From positions 8,919,241-8,983,240 of the forward strand of contig OZ037768.1 of the NCBI GenBank assembly GCA_964035545.1: DNA of 64,000 bases, in the 5' to 3' direction. Source of the DNA: Bugula neritina. Taxonomy: Eukaryota > Bryozoa > Gymnolaemata > Cheilostomatida > Bugulidae. Shown piece after piece: positions 26,601-38,620 of this stretch (within the stretch, counting starts at the first letter, position 1; every line of letters starts with the position of its first letter). The translations under genes and the position numbers were made by a program. The notes under the pieces are model-generated. The model was not told the DNA's origin. It searched no databases and saw only the letters and a program-made list of their open reading frames with translations.

Positions 26601-28661
26601 GTAACTAATTTCATCTAAATTAACTTTACTTATAGTTGATTTGTTATGAAATGTAGAGATCAATTCAGAGTAAATGGGAAATGCTTAACTCACTTAGGCT
26701 ACTTAGGGCTTTTAATGGGAGCATTTTCTTTTCCCATCAACTCTTGCTTACAACTGAGGGGCATGAGTTGGCATTCGAATGGCATGTTGCGAATAACTTA
26801 TGTATTTCATAATAAAGCGTCAGCAATTTTGACACTTTTCAAAGCTGCAAATGTTTGAAATAATTTTTGGTGATGCATTAAAGAGATTGCAGACGTCTAA
26901 AGTTGTCAAATCATAGCCAAGATAAGCAGGTTCCACATCTGTATTTACCTGTTTATGTGTAACTTGAAATAATTCTGTTGGTTTGCCTCATTTTCTTTGC
27001 TTTGCCTCTCTCTACTTTCATCCTTTGAAATGTTGATTTACAGCATAACTTTGAGGAATGCACTTTAATTCCATTCAAATAAGTGTCAGCAACGCTAAAT
27101 GTCACAAAGAAATTATTTTATTATCATAGAAAAAAAGTAAACAAAGCGTTTTGCAATCAGAAAAATGTTTGATAAATATTTATTTTCTTCTCGGAGAATG
27201 TCATTTAAAAAAAACTTTAAATGCTTTAGAGAATTCAGACTACAGCTGGGCAGTGAGTCTGATTATATAAAATATATCACGATGTAGGATTGTATAATTA
27301 CAGGGGTATGCTTGCTAGTAGCGTTATGGCTGATCTAGCCAGGGCTAGTCAGACTTCTCAATTGAGTCAGAGATCAACTGGGAATGGCACTCAACATCAG
27401 TCTCCCCTTCATACTGCAAGCTCCACCTCTCCTACAGAGTTAGCCCAGCAAGCACCTTTTGCTGATGATGTTTGCCAGGTGAGTTGATATCCTGTATTTA
27501 GTGTAATATTTTTGTTTTGCAAAGTATATACCACAGGCTACTGTGTTATAAATATGTACTACAGTATGTTTTTCTCAAAGAGTCAACTATTTTATTTCTT
27601 TGTTACAGATTTGTGGTATAGTATTTCCTAACAGTTTAGCTGTCGTTGAACACATGAAATCAGAGCATGGAGATGAAAACTTGGAGGAAACAAAGGTACA
27701 TTGTTGAGTTATTCTCAGACATAGCTTGTCATCATAAAAAATTTTAAAATATAAAATGTTTTTTATATAATTTATGATGTATAATTTATATTTTGTAGCC
27801 AAAATTGTCGAAAGAATTAGGAAAAAGAATATTCCATTGTCAACAATGCCCTTACAATACCCATTCATGGGAGAACATGCAAAGCCACCAAATGAGAAAG
27901 CATGATGTTGATACAAATACCTGTCCAACGTGTCAGGTTTCTTTCAGCCATATCGACATGCTATTGAAGCATATGAGTGAGATTCACAATACAAATGTGT
28001 CTTTGGATGAATCGCAGGTATGTTGTTTGTCAACATTTTTAGCTTTAATTTTTGAAGTTTACAGATATGTGTTTATTGAGCTTTTAATATCTTAAAATCA
28101 ACTTGTAAATTGAGTTGAAATAATTTTTAAGACTTACTCAGCCCAAGTTGTTCATCAGAGATTTTGTAGTTATTTTTCCATCTTTTTTCATTTGCCAGCA
28201 ACAAAATGCATTTGTACTTTTAGGGTATAAAGAAAAAGCAGCAGAAGTTTCCAGCTAAGAATTCTCGAAGTTCATACAAAGAGAAATTGACTTTAGGGAT
28301 TAAAGCTTACCGGATGAATGAAAAAGTTCGAAAGATATCTCATTGCAGAGTATATGCATGTGATAAATGCAACTACACCTGTAGCTCTATGAGAAACCTG
28401 CGGTTTCATCAGGTAATTGTCTATCATTTGATAATAGAATTTTCAACAAATACTTTGAAATATTTGAATTTGCCTTTGGTTTTCTTAATAAAGAACAAAC
28501 ATGTGGCAGACAACTCTGATTTAGAAACCATAATCGACCACTATTATGTAATTAGTATCTATTTTCTGTGTATTTTCATAATTATACCAGATTCTATAGA
28601 TTTTATTAAATTTTGCCAACTAGAATACGATTGTGTATTGTTTGTGAAATGGTTAATTATA

Positions 28662-28722
<61 letters not shown>

Positions 28723-29133
28723 TATATATATACACTATATATATACACTATATATATCCAATAAAAGACATATTTGGGCCGAAACATAATTTTTGCTTTG
28801 TTTTTCAGTACAACAATATTTTTTTAACCAGGTGAATAGGAATGCTTATTTACCTATTTCTCAGAACAGCTTGTATATATTCTTTACTATGTAAACATGG
28901 GTATATTTTAGGCAATGAAGCACAAGAAAAAAACTGTGGTGGACATCGCACGAAAGCAAACTAATGGTCTACCACCAGCACCAGCTAATACTATTATACA
29001 GGAATTCAAAGTGAGTTCACTATCGGGTGCAGAACTGGCATTAGCTGAGCCAACTATTTCACTGCCAGTACACCAAAGGATCCCTGAAGATGCTACCATT
29101 CACATTACTCTAGTTCCTTCCAAGCTCTCCTAG
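14617..29133 (+). CDS. Multi-C2H2 zinc-finger protein with NuRD-type and CtBP-type docking motifs (13 exons, 1190 aa)
   Basis: Coding exons: 14617-14832, 16436-16689, 18032-19075, 20160-20412, 21453-21584, 21794-22103, 23169-23419, 26021-26241, 27304-27478, 27609-27695, 27799-28017, 28224-28412, 28912-29133. All introns are GT-AG and phases close to 3573 nt. TGA at 14602-14604 is in frame upstream, so translation starts at 14617 or at Met29 (14701). Seen: RRKQSKPNR at residues 34-42, like the N-terminal NuRD-recruiting motif of SALL, FOG and BCL11 proteins; PMDLS at 90-94, a CtBP-binding PxDLS; 11 C2H2 fingers (first cysteines 134, 241, 344, 501, 627, 749, 857, 951, 995, 1023, 1100). Fingers 2-7 share an unusual CNKYFLKxHK...HG core. 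There are Gln/Met/Pro-rich linkers around residues 290-325 and 395-450, and KKK-rich stretches near the C-terminus. Inference: nuclear transcriptional repressor. I do not recognise the orthologue by name. Confidence 0.9.
21200..21340 (+). pseudogene. Possible small LINE reverse-transcriptase scrap in an intron
   Basis: Inside intron 4 of the zinc-finger gene, a short stretch reads GVRLKQGCLSPT, resembling the GVRQGCLLSPTLF block of non-LTR reverse transcriptases, and then degrades with stops. Only this block is recognisable, so chance resemblance remains possible. Confidence 0.3.
28656..28757. repeat. (AT)n microsatellite with TATACAC interruptions
   Basis: A long uninterrupted AT dinucleotide tract is followed by three short ACACTATATATAT units, inside intron 12 of the zinc-finger gene. 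Open frames made only of Tyr-Ile repeats across it are not genes. Confidence 0.95.
28758..28835. mobile_element. Possible end fragment of a retroelement next to (AT)n
   Basis: Directly after the AT tract is CCAATAAAAGACATATTTGG followed by GCCGAAACATAATTTTTGC. From memory, GGGCCGAAAC-type ends abutting AT microsatellites resemble Penelope-like or similar retroelement termini in invertebrates. No reverse transcriptase is present, so this is tentative. Confidence 0.25.
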
Positions 29134-30145
29134 GACTTTTCAAAACCCCTCATAACTATCTCAGTTGTAGTTTAGTATATACTCGCTACCTGTATTATTT
29201 TCAACTAAAAAGTTACAAGTTAATATACTCAGACAATGAACCTCATTACATTCACTGTCAACTCTTAACTGCACAATCGAAAATTATATATTTAATTAAG
29301 CTGCATAATCTTATTTATTTTTGCTTCATCAGCACTTTTATGGTGCTCAGTATACCATAAGTTATATTAATTTTTTATACTATCATCGCAATATTATGAA
29401 AGGTTTTTATTTATGTTGATATTTTAACAAAAGATGTCAATCACAATTCTCTGCAATATTCTAAAACGTGCTTTTGCTGTAAGTTTTAGTACTTAAATTA
29501 TGCAATATCAAGTGGGAATTATTGTAGGTTTATTTTGCATAAATCTCTGCATTGCTTTTAAGATGACTTAAAATTGGTGTTTGATATAGCCATTAAGTAG
29601 AAGGCTCGATATTATTTTATTTAGAGTTTACATAATGTTTTCATTTCTTTTAAAGTCCTAACAATGACTAACAATTTTCTATGAACCAAAGATTTCACTG
29701 AAGTTTCTCTATAAGTTTTTACTATCATTTTTGTAGCCTTGGTGTGCGCTTAAAATATTAGTTGTGGTCTCTCTTAACATTGTCATGACATATTCTTTTC
29801 ATAGCTTGATTTGTTTTTTTAATTTATTCTTATTTATCAACAATTGTAATGTTTTACATTATTTATGTACAAAAGCAGTGACCTTAGTGAGAGCTAGTAT
29901 TGTTAATCTTTGATATTCAACAGAGTTTGTAAATTGATATTAATTATTACTCTTGCGTTGCAATTTGTAACCATCAGTAGAATGATAATCAAAGTCACAT
30001 CGCAAATTTTAAATGTTTAATATTTATTGTTTATTCTATACTTACTATGCTATTTTGTTTCTGTTTGTTAATATAACCCTCTTGAAAAATTAATGGTAAA
30101 TCTTTTGGAATCCTAATTCAAATAAAATTATTACCACTATTTTGA
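29134..30145 (+). other. 3' UTR of the zinc-finger gene with poly(A) signal
   Basis: About 1 kb of AT-rich non-coding sequence follows the TAG stop and reaches an AATAAA at 30121-30126, the strongest candidate poly(A) signal before the opposing BTB gene. The cleavage site is inferred to lie 15-25 bases later. Confidence 0.5.
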
Positions 30146-30211
30146 AAATGCTTAATGGACAATCTTACTAAAATATCATTGACGGACAATGTTCAAGATT
30201 GTTGTATGCAA

Positions 30212-30217
30212 TTTATT
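30212..30217 (-). terminator. Candidate poly(A) signal of the BTB gene
   Basis: TTTATT on the plus strand (AATAAA on the minus strand), 178 bases beyond the BTB stop codon. It faces the plus-strand AATAAA of the zinc-finger gene at 30121, so the two transcripts would end within roughly 100 bases of each other. Confidence 0.45.
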
Positions 30218-30394
30218 TGTAGAAAATATTGGGAAAAGTTTGATGTGAAATTGGTTAGCAATTACAACATAAAAATAGAAGTAAAAAACCTCATCCATGT
30301 AGTATAAATGGCCGTGTTTAGTTCACTGTTGCAAAAAAATATAAAATTCAAACTTCTATTCTAAACATGAGCATAAAAGCAAGCCTGCATGCAT

Positions 30395-30927
30395 CTAAAT
30401 AAAATTTTGCAATGTTTTTGATTGCTCCAAAGCATATGTGTAGAACTCTCTTAAACAGCTTATGCAATCTTCATTGAACATTCTATGCTTTTCACATGGG
30501 TAACTGTTGCTAGCTTTTCCCCAACATTCAAGGTTGGAATGGAGTGCATTAGACTTTTCTTTAAGTCTCTTATACTGTCTCAGTTGTTCTCCTTGTAGTG
30601 TTATTTTTGTTCTACAAAGAACATCAATGTATAGTTTTATAATTATTGCAATTGTTTAATTCGTCATTACCAGCATTAATGTTCATAAATTGGCTGTAGA
30701 TAAAAAAGACTGTTCATTAAATATGACCATACTTCCAACAACCAGCATATAACATGAATGTTGCAAAAAAACACTTTTTTATTTCAAAATTAACAGGATA
30801 TGCATATTGATCACATAGAACCCAAAAATTATTTCTATGACTTAATATCTGTTTAAGTTGTGTACGAAAATTGTTTTGGGGCTATTCCCTCATCCACACA
30901 GGATAGAAAGCCCAATCCTCATTCTCA

Positions 30928-30979
<52 letters not shown>

Positions 30980-30986
30980 AATCTGT

Positions 30987-31063
<77 letters not shown>

Positions 31064-31070
31064 AATCTGT

Positions 31071-31110
<40 letters not shown>

Positions 31111-34100
31111 AGCCGCGTAAGCTTACCTGTATATTTCTAAAAAGTATTGTTCAGGAATATGGTTGGCTATTTCAATATTCTTCTTGTGATCTATAGCGGT
31201 CAATGGCAGACTGCTGCATGCAGTTACACTGTGTTCAATTACTTTAGGCATGTTGTACTCATGACCAATGAGCAATATGTCTAAACTGGGCTCCTCCTGT
31301 ATAAGAATGTCTTCGCATTGAGTCTTCAAAGCGGAGATGTCATACTCTTCAATAAGAGGTAGTAGCAACATCACATTTTCAGCTGTAAAGAATTAAAATG
31401 TATCAGTTTGTTTTTGCTGACATTTTTCAATACATTATAGGACACATACTTTTTAATAGCTGCACTATAAATTATTCTGCTTAGCTAGTTATTAACACTA
31501 TGTTTCCTCTAGTGTTTACACTTTTTAGATTCAATAACACAAACAAACAAACCCAGTGCTAGTTAAATGAGAAGGTTTTGCTGTAAGACCTAAAATTCTT
31601 ATTTTTTACTCCTTTAGAAATAAAGCATATTAAAGTTTAAGATAGGCGTAACAGGCTGCTAGCTTGCTTTTTATGCAATATTAGTTAAATATCATATACA
31701 CAAATTGTTTGAACACATGCTGGACTTCTTTGTAAAATTGAGTGTACTTGATCTTGTATCAAGCTGACCTACTTTGATTTGTACCGCGCTACAACCCAGC
31801 ATGTGCAATTTTTTTTTTAAATAAAGCAGAGTTAGAATGGGGGTATGGAGAGTATTTTATCAGATGTCATGCTTTCTCTTTGAATAAATTCACTATTATC
31901 AGTTATATCAGATTGGAGTCGTTTGAAGTGCCTAATTAGTAGAATACAATTAGTGATTACATGGATTGTTTCAGCTCACTATATCCTATGTAAAGTAAAG
32001 TCAATGACTGTGTGAGTAAGTCCATTATAATGTTACCAAATATAACAAGCCTATAAGTAGTGTTCAAAGAAATAACTAAACAGGAATTTATATAAAAATA
32101 CCTAAAAGAAAATGGCGATAACCCGTTTGTATTACCACTTCAAGTCGCCCACTGGCAAAGCTATGTATATATAATGTGTAATGTTGCACCTATTTTTGAT
32201 AAAAGGGATATAGCTTTAATTAATAATAACTTTCCTTTTATGCTGGTAAGAAAAACAAGTGCATTACAATACGATGTAACAATTTGAATAATGCTTGCCA
32301 ACGTGATAAAGAGTATATCAATGATGCTGGCATTGTGAAGTGTTGAGTTGTCTTTTCTTTTGCTTCAAAAGTGGCAAACCGATGTTTTTAAAGTAGGTAT
32401 ACAACTCAAAACAATGATATTTTAGTGGCAATCAGTTTGAAAGTTATTCTCTAATGGTTCAAAGTTAATTGCTGAATCATTTCTATTAAATATGCTTAAT
32501 TCATTATGATCAAAGAGTTTATATCAGTTAAGCTAAAATAAAAATATTTGAGATATTTTGTCATAGATTGATATTAAACTGATATTGATAATAAGTTATT
32601 GATTTCTGTATGCAGCAAGGGGAATGAACTCAATTGAAAACACAAGGTACAGGCTTACACTAAATAATAATCTTAGGAAGATGTAAGTTTTTAAGCTTAC
32701 CTATATTGATAACTAGGTGATGACTATTATAGACGGTTTCAGTTATATAAAGAACACAACTCCAAAAATTATTCAACAGAAATTTTTTAATAAAACGGTT
32801 TGACATGAAGATTTTCTACCTGTGATTTTGTACAGGTTAGGTGGATATATACAGTTCAACAGAAGGCGCACATTGTAAAGTGATTTGCCTGTTAACACAA
32901 CTTCATTCTTTTCGGTTTCAACAAAGTTGCTAGAGAACATTGCCATAAATACAGGAGACCAACTGGCAAGAACCTAAAACAGAACATCTCAAATATGCAT
33001 TACTATTTTGTATTATATCATATAATTTATTAGCATTAGAGTTGGCCATGGTTAATTAAAATAAATAACTAAACAGTTTAACTTTGGCCGGAATGCTTCT
33101 GGTTATGAACCTAAAGCATATTATTTCTGCATAATAAGCTTGTTTTGCTTAAATTTATATATCAATTTTATCAAACTTTGCACCTGGCCGTTTAGATAAA
33201 GGCTTGCATATATACCTGATCAAATTGAGATCAGTCCCAACCTGTTAGATAGAACTTGCAAAAATTTGCCAACAAAATTTTAACAAAAATCTGGAATATT
33301 AAATTGCTAAATGTGGCTATTAATAATAAATCTAAAGCTTAATGGTTATATACTTGTATTTTGTTATCGTGGTGACATGTAGCAGCCATGCATATGATCT
33401 GACTCTCACAATAGATACTGCTGCTTACCTCCTTGTGGATGTACAAGGTTTTGTCCTCAACAACTAATGTGAGATTACACAGGGCATCTGGCTCACTAAA
33501 CAACCTCAATTCTGGTAGCGGTTTTTCGAGTCTTCTGCTTTTTTCACTCACTGCAATAAGCATACTTATGTAACGTATTGTGCTTATACAATGTGTGGGA
33601 CAATAGCCAAAAGGTTCAATTAAAAAAGTATTTTTATTGTAGCAGAGTCAAAGAGAATAAAAGCACCTCATATAAATCTTCAAGTCACTATAAAGTTAAA
33701 TAAATGCACACACTAGGTCTGATATATCAAAAAAAGTAAGTTTATATAAAATAATTCATCTAAATTATTGTTTTTCTACTTTCAAAGTTAGGACATATAA
33801 TCAATATTATTATAATCATGGTTATAATTAGACTGCAATACCATCTAAGAAATGTCCACACTTTTATAAAGTTATGGTTTGGTATAATACATGTGTGCCA
33901 TATAGAAATTTCAAATTTGTTCTCTGTAGACCATAAATGTTGGTTATTGGGATAAAATTAGTAGAGTTGTAGTTCACAAGACCGTTATATTTTATGTATA
34001 AGGAAGAAGAGAGAGAGAACCGGAAAAGTATTGTGGTCAATAATTATAATAGAGTGATCGTACAGCAGATTTAAAGTTATCCACTTTTGATAATTAGTCA

Positions 34101-34994
34101 TAAGAGAGAATACAATTACAAGTATAAGCAATTATTAGTATTAGTATTATATAAATGTTTATTGTCATCGGAGCAGAAGATTGTATCCTATCAATAATAA
34201 GAACCAAACTTTCATGCACATACACTCTTCTATAATTCCAACGCATTGTTTATGTAAAACTCGCATCGTTATAGTTAGGTATGTGAGCCTAAGAATTTTT
34301 GTAAAACTTTATATATCCTAGCTAGTTATTTAGGTTTTACACTTACAGACTTTTCACTTGCAATGAATGCATGACTATATCTGCAATATATTTTGAATTT
34401 TTTAACTGTATTTTATTATATTTGACTTCAGCCTTTTTTTGTATAAAAAAAACTTATAAAAGCTGAAAGGAGATTCCTTTCATTTAGCACAAATGTTAAT
34501 TTAAATTTATAATAAAGTTTGTAATTCAGAGTAGCAAGTTTGAGATGCATCTATTTTGTTCACTGTAACATAAAAATGTATAACATGATGTCTATTGTTA
34601 CATACACTGTTATCTAAGTCACAATAATTGAATGGAATAGTTTAAATTTTATTGCGGATGTATCAGCTGCTTTTTCATGAAAATAAACATAGATATATTT
34701 TGCAGACAAACCTTACATATATAGATGCCATTTCACAATTTCATTACATTAAGGCACACATTCAAAATTCATTCAAATAATGTTGCATGTACTGGATTTT
34801 ATTTCATTAGTATGCAAACAGAATATTTTAATATACCTACATGGGTGAGTAATTGTAGCTCTCTGTGCTATATCACAGTCTTTACTTTCTCTATCAACTG
34901 CTCTCAAGGCATCTTTTATACTTTTGAGCTCAGTCCTTCTTGGTCGAGGTACAACTTGCACTGCACCTAAAGGAATTAGACAATGTTCTTCCAT
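30395..34994 (-). CDS. BTB/POZ domain protein (5 exons, 300 aa)
   Basis: Exons on the minus strand: 34994-34841, 33550-33429, 32973-32820, 31382-31127 and the terminal exon 30611-30395. All introns are GT-AG, phases 1/0/1/2 close, and the total is 903 nt. The ATG has a good context (CAAAATGG). Residues 1-65 are a polar leader with the basic patch [16 protein letters not shown] fold spans about 69-170: [20 protein letters not shown], then [17 protein letters not shown], then the [10 protein letters not shown] segment. A helical BACK-like or 3-box-like stretch follows, and the last exon encodes a charged helix ([19 protein letters not shown]) and a Cys-containing tail. No MATH, Kelch or zinc-finger domain is seen. 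BTB proteins commonly dimerise and many bind Cullin-3; a ubiquitin-ligase adaptor role is inference. Exon 1 has a competing donor (AG|GTATAT), but only T|GTAGGT keeps frame. Confidence 0.85.
30931..31110. repeat. (AT)n microsatellite with embedded 14-base interruptions
   Basis: An AT tract is broken twice by the same 14 bases, CTCAATCTGTGGAC, at 30977-30990 and 31061-31074 (84 bases apart). It ends in GTGTGTGT just 17 bases from the exon 4 boundary of the BTB gene (31127), inside its last intron. Confidence 0.95.
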
Positions 34995-35288
34995 TTTGTG
35001 TGCAGCTAATAAAAAGGAACATATGAGAAACTAGTTTGAGTAAGACTAGTTCTAATACTAAATAAAAACTATCTACATTTCATTCATTCGTTTCATCTAC
35101 TGCTATTAATCTTGGGTTTTCCAAACCAGCATTACCTTAATAGGTAATGTATTGACATTCACAGTGATGTCATTTTAAGTTAACAATTCCATTTATGGCC
35201 GTATAACCAACACAGACAGTCGTCCGTTGTCAATAACTACTATTCAATAATCCTCCAATGATGTGCCAGATAGAAAGACACGTTAATA

Positions 35289-35310
35289 TGACGTCATTAT
35301 TTTGCACGTG
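35289..35310. promoter_or_regulatory. Full CRE palindrome plus E-box near the BTB gene start
   Basis: TGACGTCA at 35289-35296 is a complete cyclic-AMP/ATF response element, and GCACGTGC with core CACGTG at 35305-35310 follows 8 bases later. They lie about 300 bases upstream of the BTB ATG on the minus strand, a reasonable promoter position. Function is inferred from motif and location only. Confidence 0.45.
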
Positions 35311-36079
35311 CATTCGAAATTACCAACTTTGTAGTTGTCTTTTCAAAACATTGACATTAACTAGTGGCGCGGTTTACGTTTTCAGCTAATTATGACTTTT
35401 GTTCTAGAACACATATAAACGATGAAATGTCACTATGAAATTATTACTTTAAATCGATTTCAATGTCTGGTAAAACCTAATTAAAGTCCTGAATAAAAAT
35501 TTTCCTTGACTTAGCTTCAACCTACGACAAAAAAATGTAGCATTCATCATTAAGTTTGATGAGCTCTTCTAGTAACTGCCAAATTAAAGAGAACAAACAT
35601 TTTGGCATGGGTATACTTTTTAATCGCTATAATTATGTACATGTGGGTATATGCCCAAGATGTAAATATCAACTTTGAAAACAATAAATTCCCAATGCTA
35701 TTATGTATAGCTATCCTCGATAAACTATATACAAGCTCTAAATAAACATGATGCATGATGTACTTTAGACACATGCTGAGAGTTATCTGCTACGGATGCC
35801 TTTATGGGAGAGCAAAATAGCAACAACAATGACAATATTTAGACACAGCACTCTGTGATTGGCTAAAAACTTTTTGAGTATGTGACCCCTGGAATTGAAC
35901 CAATAAAAACGCATGGTGATGAACTAGAAAAGATAGGAAGTTCAAGCTACTGCAATGTGCATGGTGCGTAGCAGGTTAACTTTCATCTGGTACTAGTAAT
36001 TATCACCTTCAACCTCACCAAGCGATCAGTACGTGTGACTGATAAATCATTAATGTGCTTTCAGTTTCAAAATTTAGTA

Positions 36080-36440
36080 TTATACCACTAGTAGTACTAC
36101 CACTGCCTAGATTTAGTAGTACTAGTACTGCCAGTGTAATGGCAGTGTAACTAATACTAATAGACATAGTGATAGTAATTGAGTAATTCTATTTAAGTAT
36201 TTTAAAATGAACATAAACTAAAACTTAAAGTTAAAGATTATCATAATAATTAATAAATTATCAGTATGAGTATCACAATCATTGTGATTGTGGTAAATCA
36301 ATGCTAGTGTTAAATTAATCATCATATTAATACTATCTTTATGATTAATATTATACTTAATATTATCTTTAAGTTTAAGGTTATGATTATGATTAAGATT
36401 GAGTTAAACTTTAAGCTAAAGGTGAAAGTCTAAACACTAG
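36080..36440. repeat. Low-complexity AGTACT / TTAATAT / GATTATGAT sequence
   Basis: Short imperfect repeats (AGTAGTACTACC, AGTACTAGTACTGCC, then TTATGATTATGATTAAGATTG) give a second cryptic simple-sequence block like that at 5000-5640. Non-coding. Confidence 0.55.
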
Positions 36441-38317
36441 ATATACAGTTTTAGTAATTATGTACACATTAAGCACCAAGTCCAATGGTAATATAAATAT
36501 TTAACTTTATGCAAGCTTAAGATGAGCGTGATAAGTAAAGTATTTAATTTTCTTTTTTTATTATAATTATTAGTATTACTATTAGAATTATTTTTGTGTG
36601 TAGTAAATGTAACACTAACTGTAAGTTAATACATTATCATAAGTCATTATAATTATTATTATAAAATTGAAATATTTGCTTGACATTGTTTTTTGAAATT
36701 AAAATAAACTATTGACTGGACTTAGATTAAAGTAGTTGGAGTTAAATTAAAATAAAAACCTCAAGTTAACAAACTTTGACCTGCATTAAATTTAATGTGT
36801 GGCACCAGCTAAAATTTGACTTTGATCAATACATGAGGAGCTAGTGCCTATTACATTACCCCTTGCATTTTACATTCTGCACACTGCTACAAACATTACT
36901 ACAAACAAATTATAATATTTAATAATCTTTTCATGTTCACTAGCTTGATTTGAAGTAGTCGAAAATCTGAATACCTACAGCTTAAGTTTCTGTAAAGTTA
37001 TCAACAACAAATTTGTCGAGTCTCCTTACTTCGGTTTATTTGCCACATTAATTGAGGCTCATGTGTTTTCTTGCTGTGTCTGAACCCATGAAGTTTGCAC
37101 AATACTATGAGGAATTTTTGTAATGTGGTTGTGCTAATGTTCCACGCCCACTGAAAAGGTACATCACAGTTTCCTATATCTTTCCACACATATCTATATA
37201 TAATAGTCCTATGTTCACTCATGATTTTTGCCTTATAATTTTTAGTAGGGAAAGTCTTGTTTTGTGATGCCATCGGCACTTCTTTCTTTGCTCTCTCTTT
37301 TAGATCAAATTGATAATCAATGCTATGATTCTGTATCTATCTATTGGGTAGGGTACCGACAGCGCAAAGAATTTTTATTTCAGATTTTTCTTATGAGTAT
37401 AGTTGCTCATTTCTTAGCTCTGTTTTGATTGTTTTTAATTTATAAGCATTTTTAATCTTTTATTCCAAAAAAACTTTGTTTTACATAATCTGAAAGGCTA
37501 CATTCTTGTAATCTGAATAATTTCTCTGTAAACATCAAGCCTCTACTCTACTTAATACTAGGTAGATGGAGTCTGTCGACACCTGCTTTAGGGTGTTGTC
37601 CTTTGTTCATCAACTGTCTTGTATCTCTGCTCATTTACTTTAATTTAGTAGTACGGCAATGTATCCAACTCCCAATAGCCCACATATTCATTGCTTCAAT
37701 CAAGTCTCCAGCATTTAAAGCAGATTTTTATGCTTTTTATGGGTGTTTCAATACTAATATCTTCTTCCCAGTCGTATTAAAAATGCCTTTCAACAAAGTC
37801 TCAATCCACACATACAGACTTCTAGAAACCTTGAAACCCATGTAGTTACAGTCTTCTCACATTTGGTGTGCATATCGCCATATCTCCAAATAGCCTACCA
37901 ATACCTTTCTGTAGGTTTCTTAAACGTTATGTTTCTTTATCTTGTTATTCTCTTCTTGTATATATCATTTAAGATTTTGAGCTATGAACTGAGTTTCCAT
38001 TGCTTTGAGCTATGCGAATAGATTATTTTTGGTGTTAGGAAACAGTTGCACCGATAGAAACCATGACCACAATTTAAAGGATTGCTCAATCTTAGTTTGT
38101 TACAATCACATTATAATTATGAACTATAATTTAATGTGTATGCAAACAATTGTGACTTTGCAAAGGGATATGTGCCTAGAAAACAGCTTTTCAAAATTCC
38201 AATTTTGAGGGCGGTAAAATTTTCAGCCATGAAAAAGAATAGCCTAATACGTGACGTGTGAACGCCAGTAACTATGCTGCACGTGCTAATATTCAAGGTT
38301 GCTGAGCACAATATCAA

Positions 38318-38352
38318 CCAATAACGCTCAAGCAGTTACAGTGCGCTATATA
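38318..38352 (+). promoter_or_regulatory. Candidate PKC core promoter (CCAAT and TATA)
   Basis: CCAAT at 38318-38322 and TATATA at 38347-38352 (CGCTATATAGG) are 24 bases apart, about 1.1 kb before the PKC ATG. A TGACGTG half-CRE is at 38252-38258. The PKC initiator exon starts after a CAG acceptor at 39419, implying an upstream non-coding exon, so a promoter near here is plausible but unproven. Confidence 0.35.
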
Positions 38353-38620
38353 GGTCAGCTTTGGTGTGCCCGTAATATTGCACAATCTGACCTAGTTTAG
38401 ATCGATCGCAGGCATTCATCCTAAAGAACGCATGTTTTTGCAATGCTTTTTTCTAATGGTTACAAGCAAAATATGGCCTAATGTTATTGCATACATGTTA
38501 TTTAAAATGTCAAAAAACTATAGATTGAGATAATTCACATTTGCACTTCTATAAATATACAAATTACGAGCTGAAAGATCACATCTCACAGTCATATTTC
38601 TATAGTTATTCATTTGTATA

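Noticed and set aside
28413-28835. Extension of zinc-finger exon 12 through an AT tract to 28835
   Set aside because: A consensus donor (CAG|GTAATT) at 28412 and the matching acceptor at 28911 complete finger 11, so the extension is intron.
30858-31120. Open frames encoding long Tyr-Ile repeats
   Set aside because: They are translations of the AT microsatellite in several frames; no start context, splice structure or homology.
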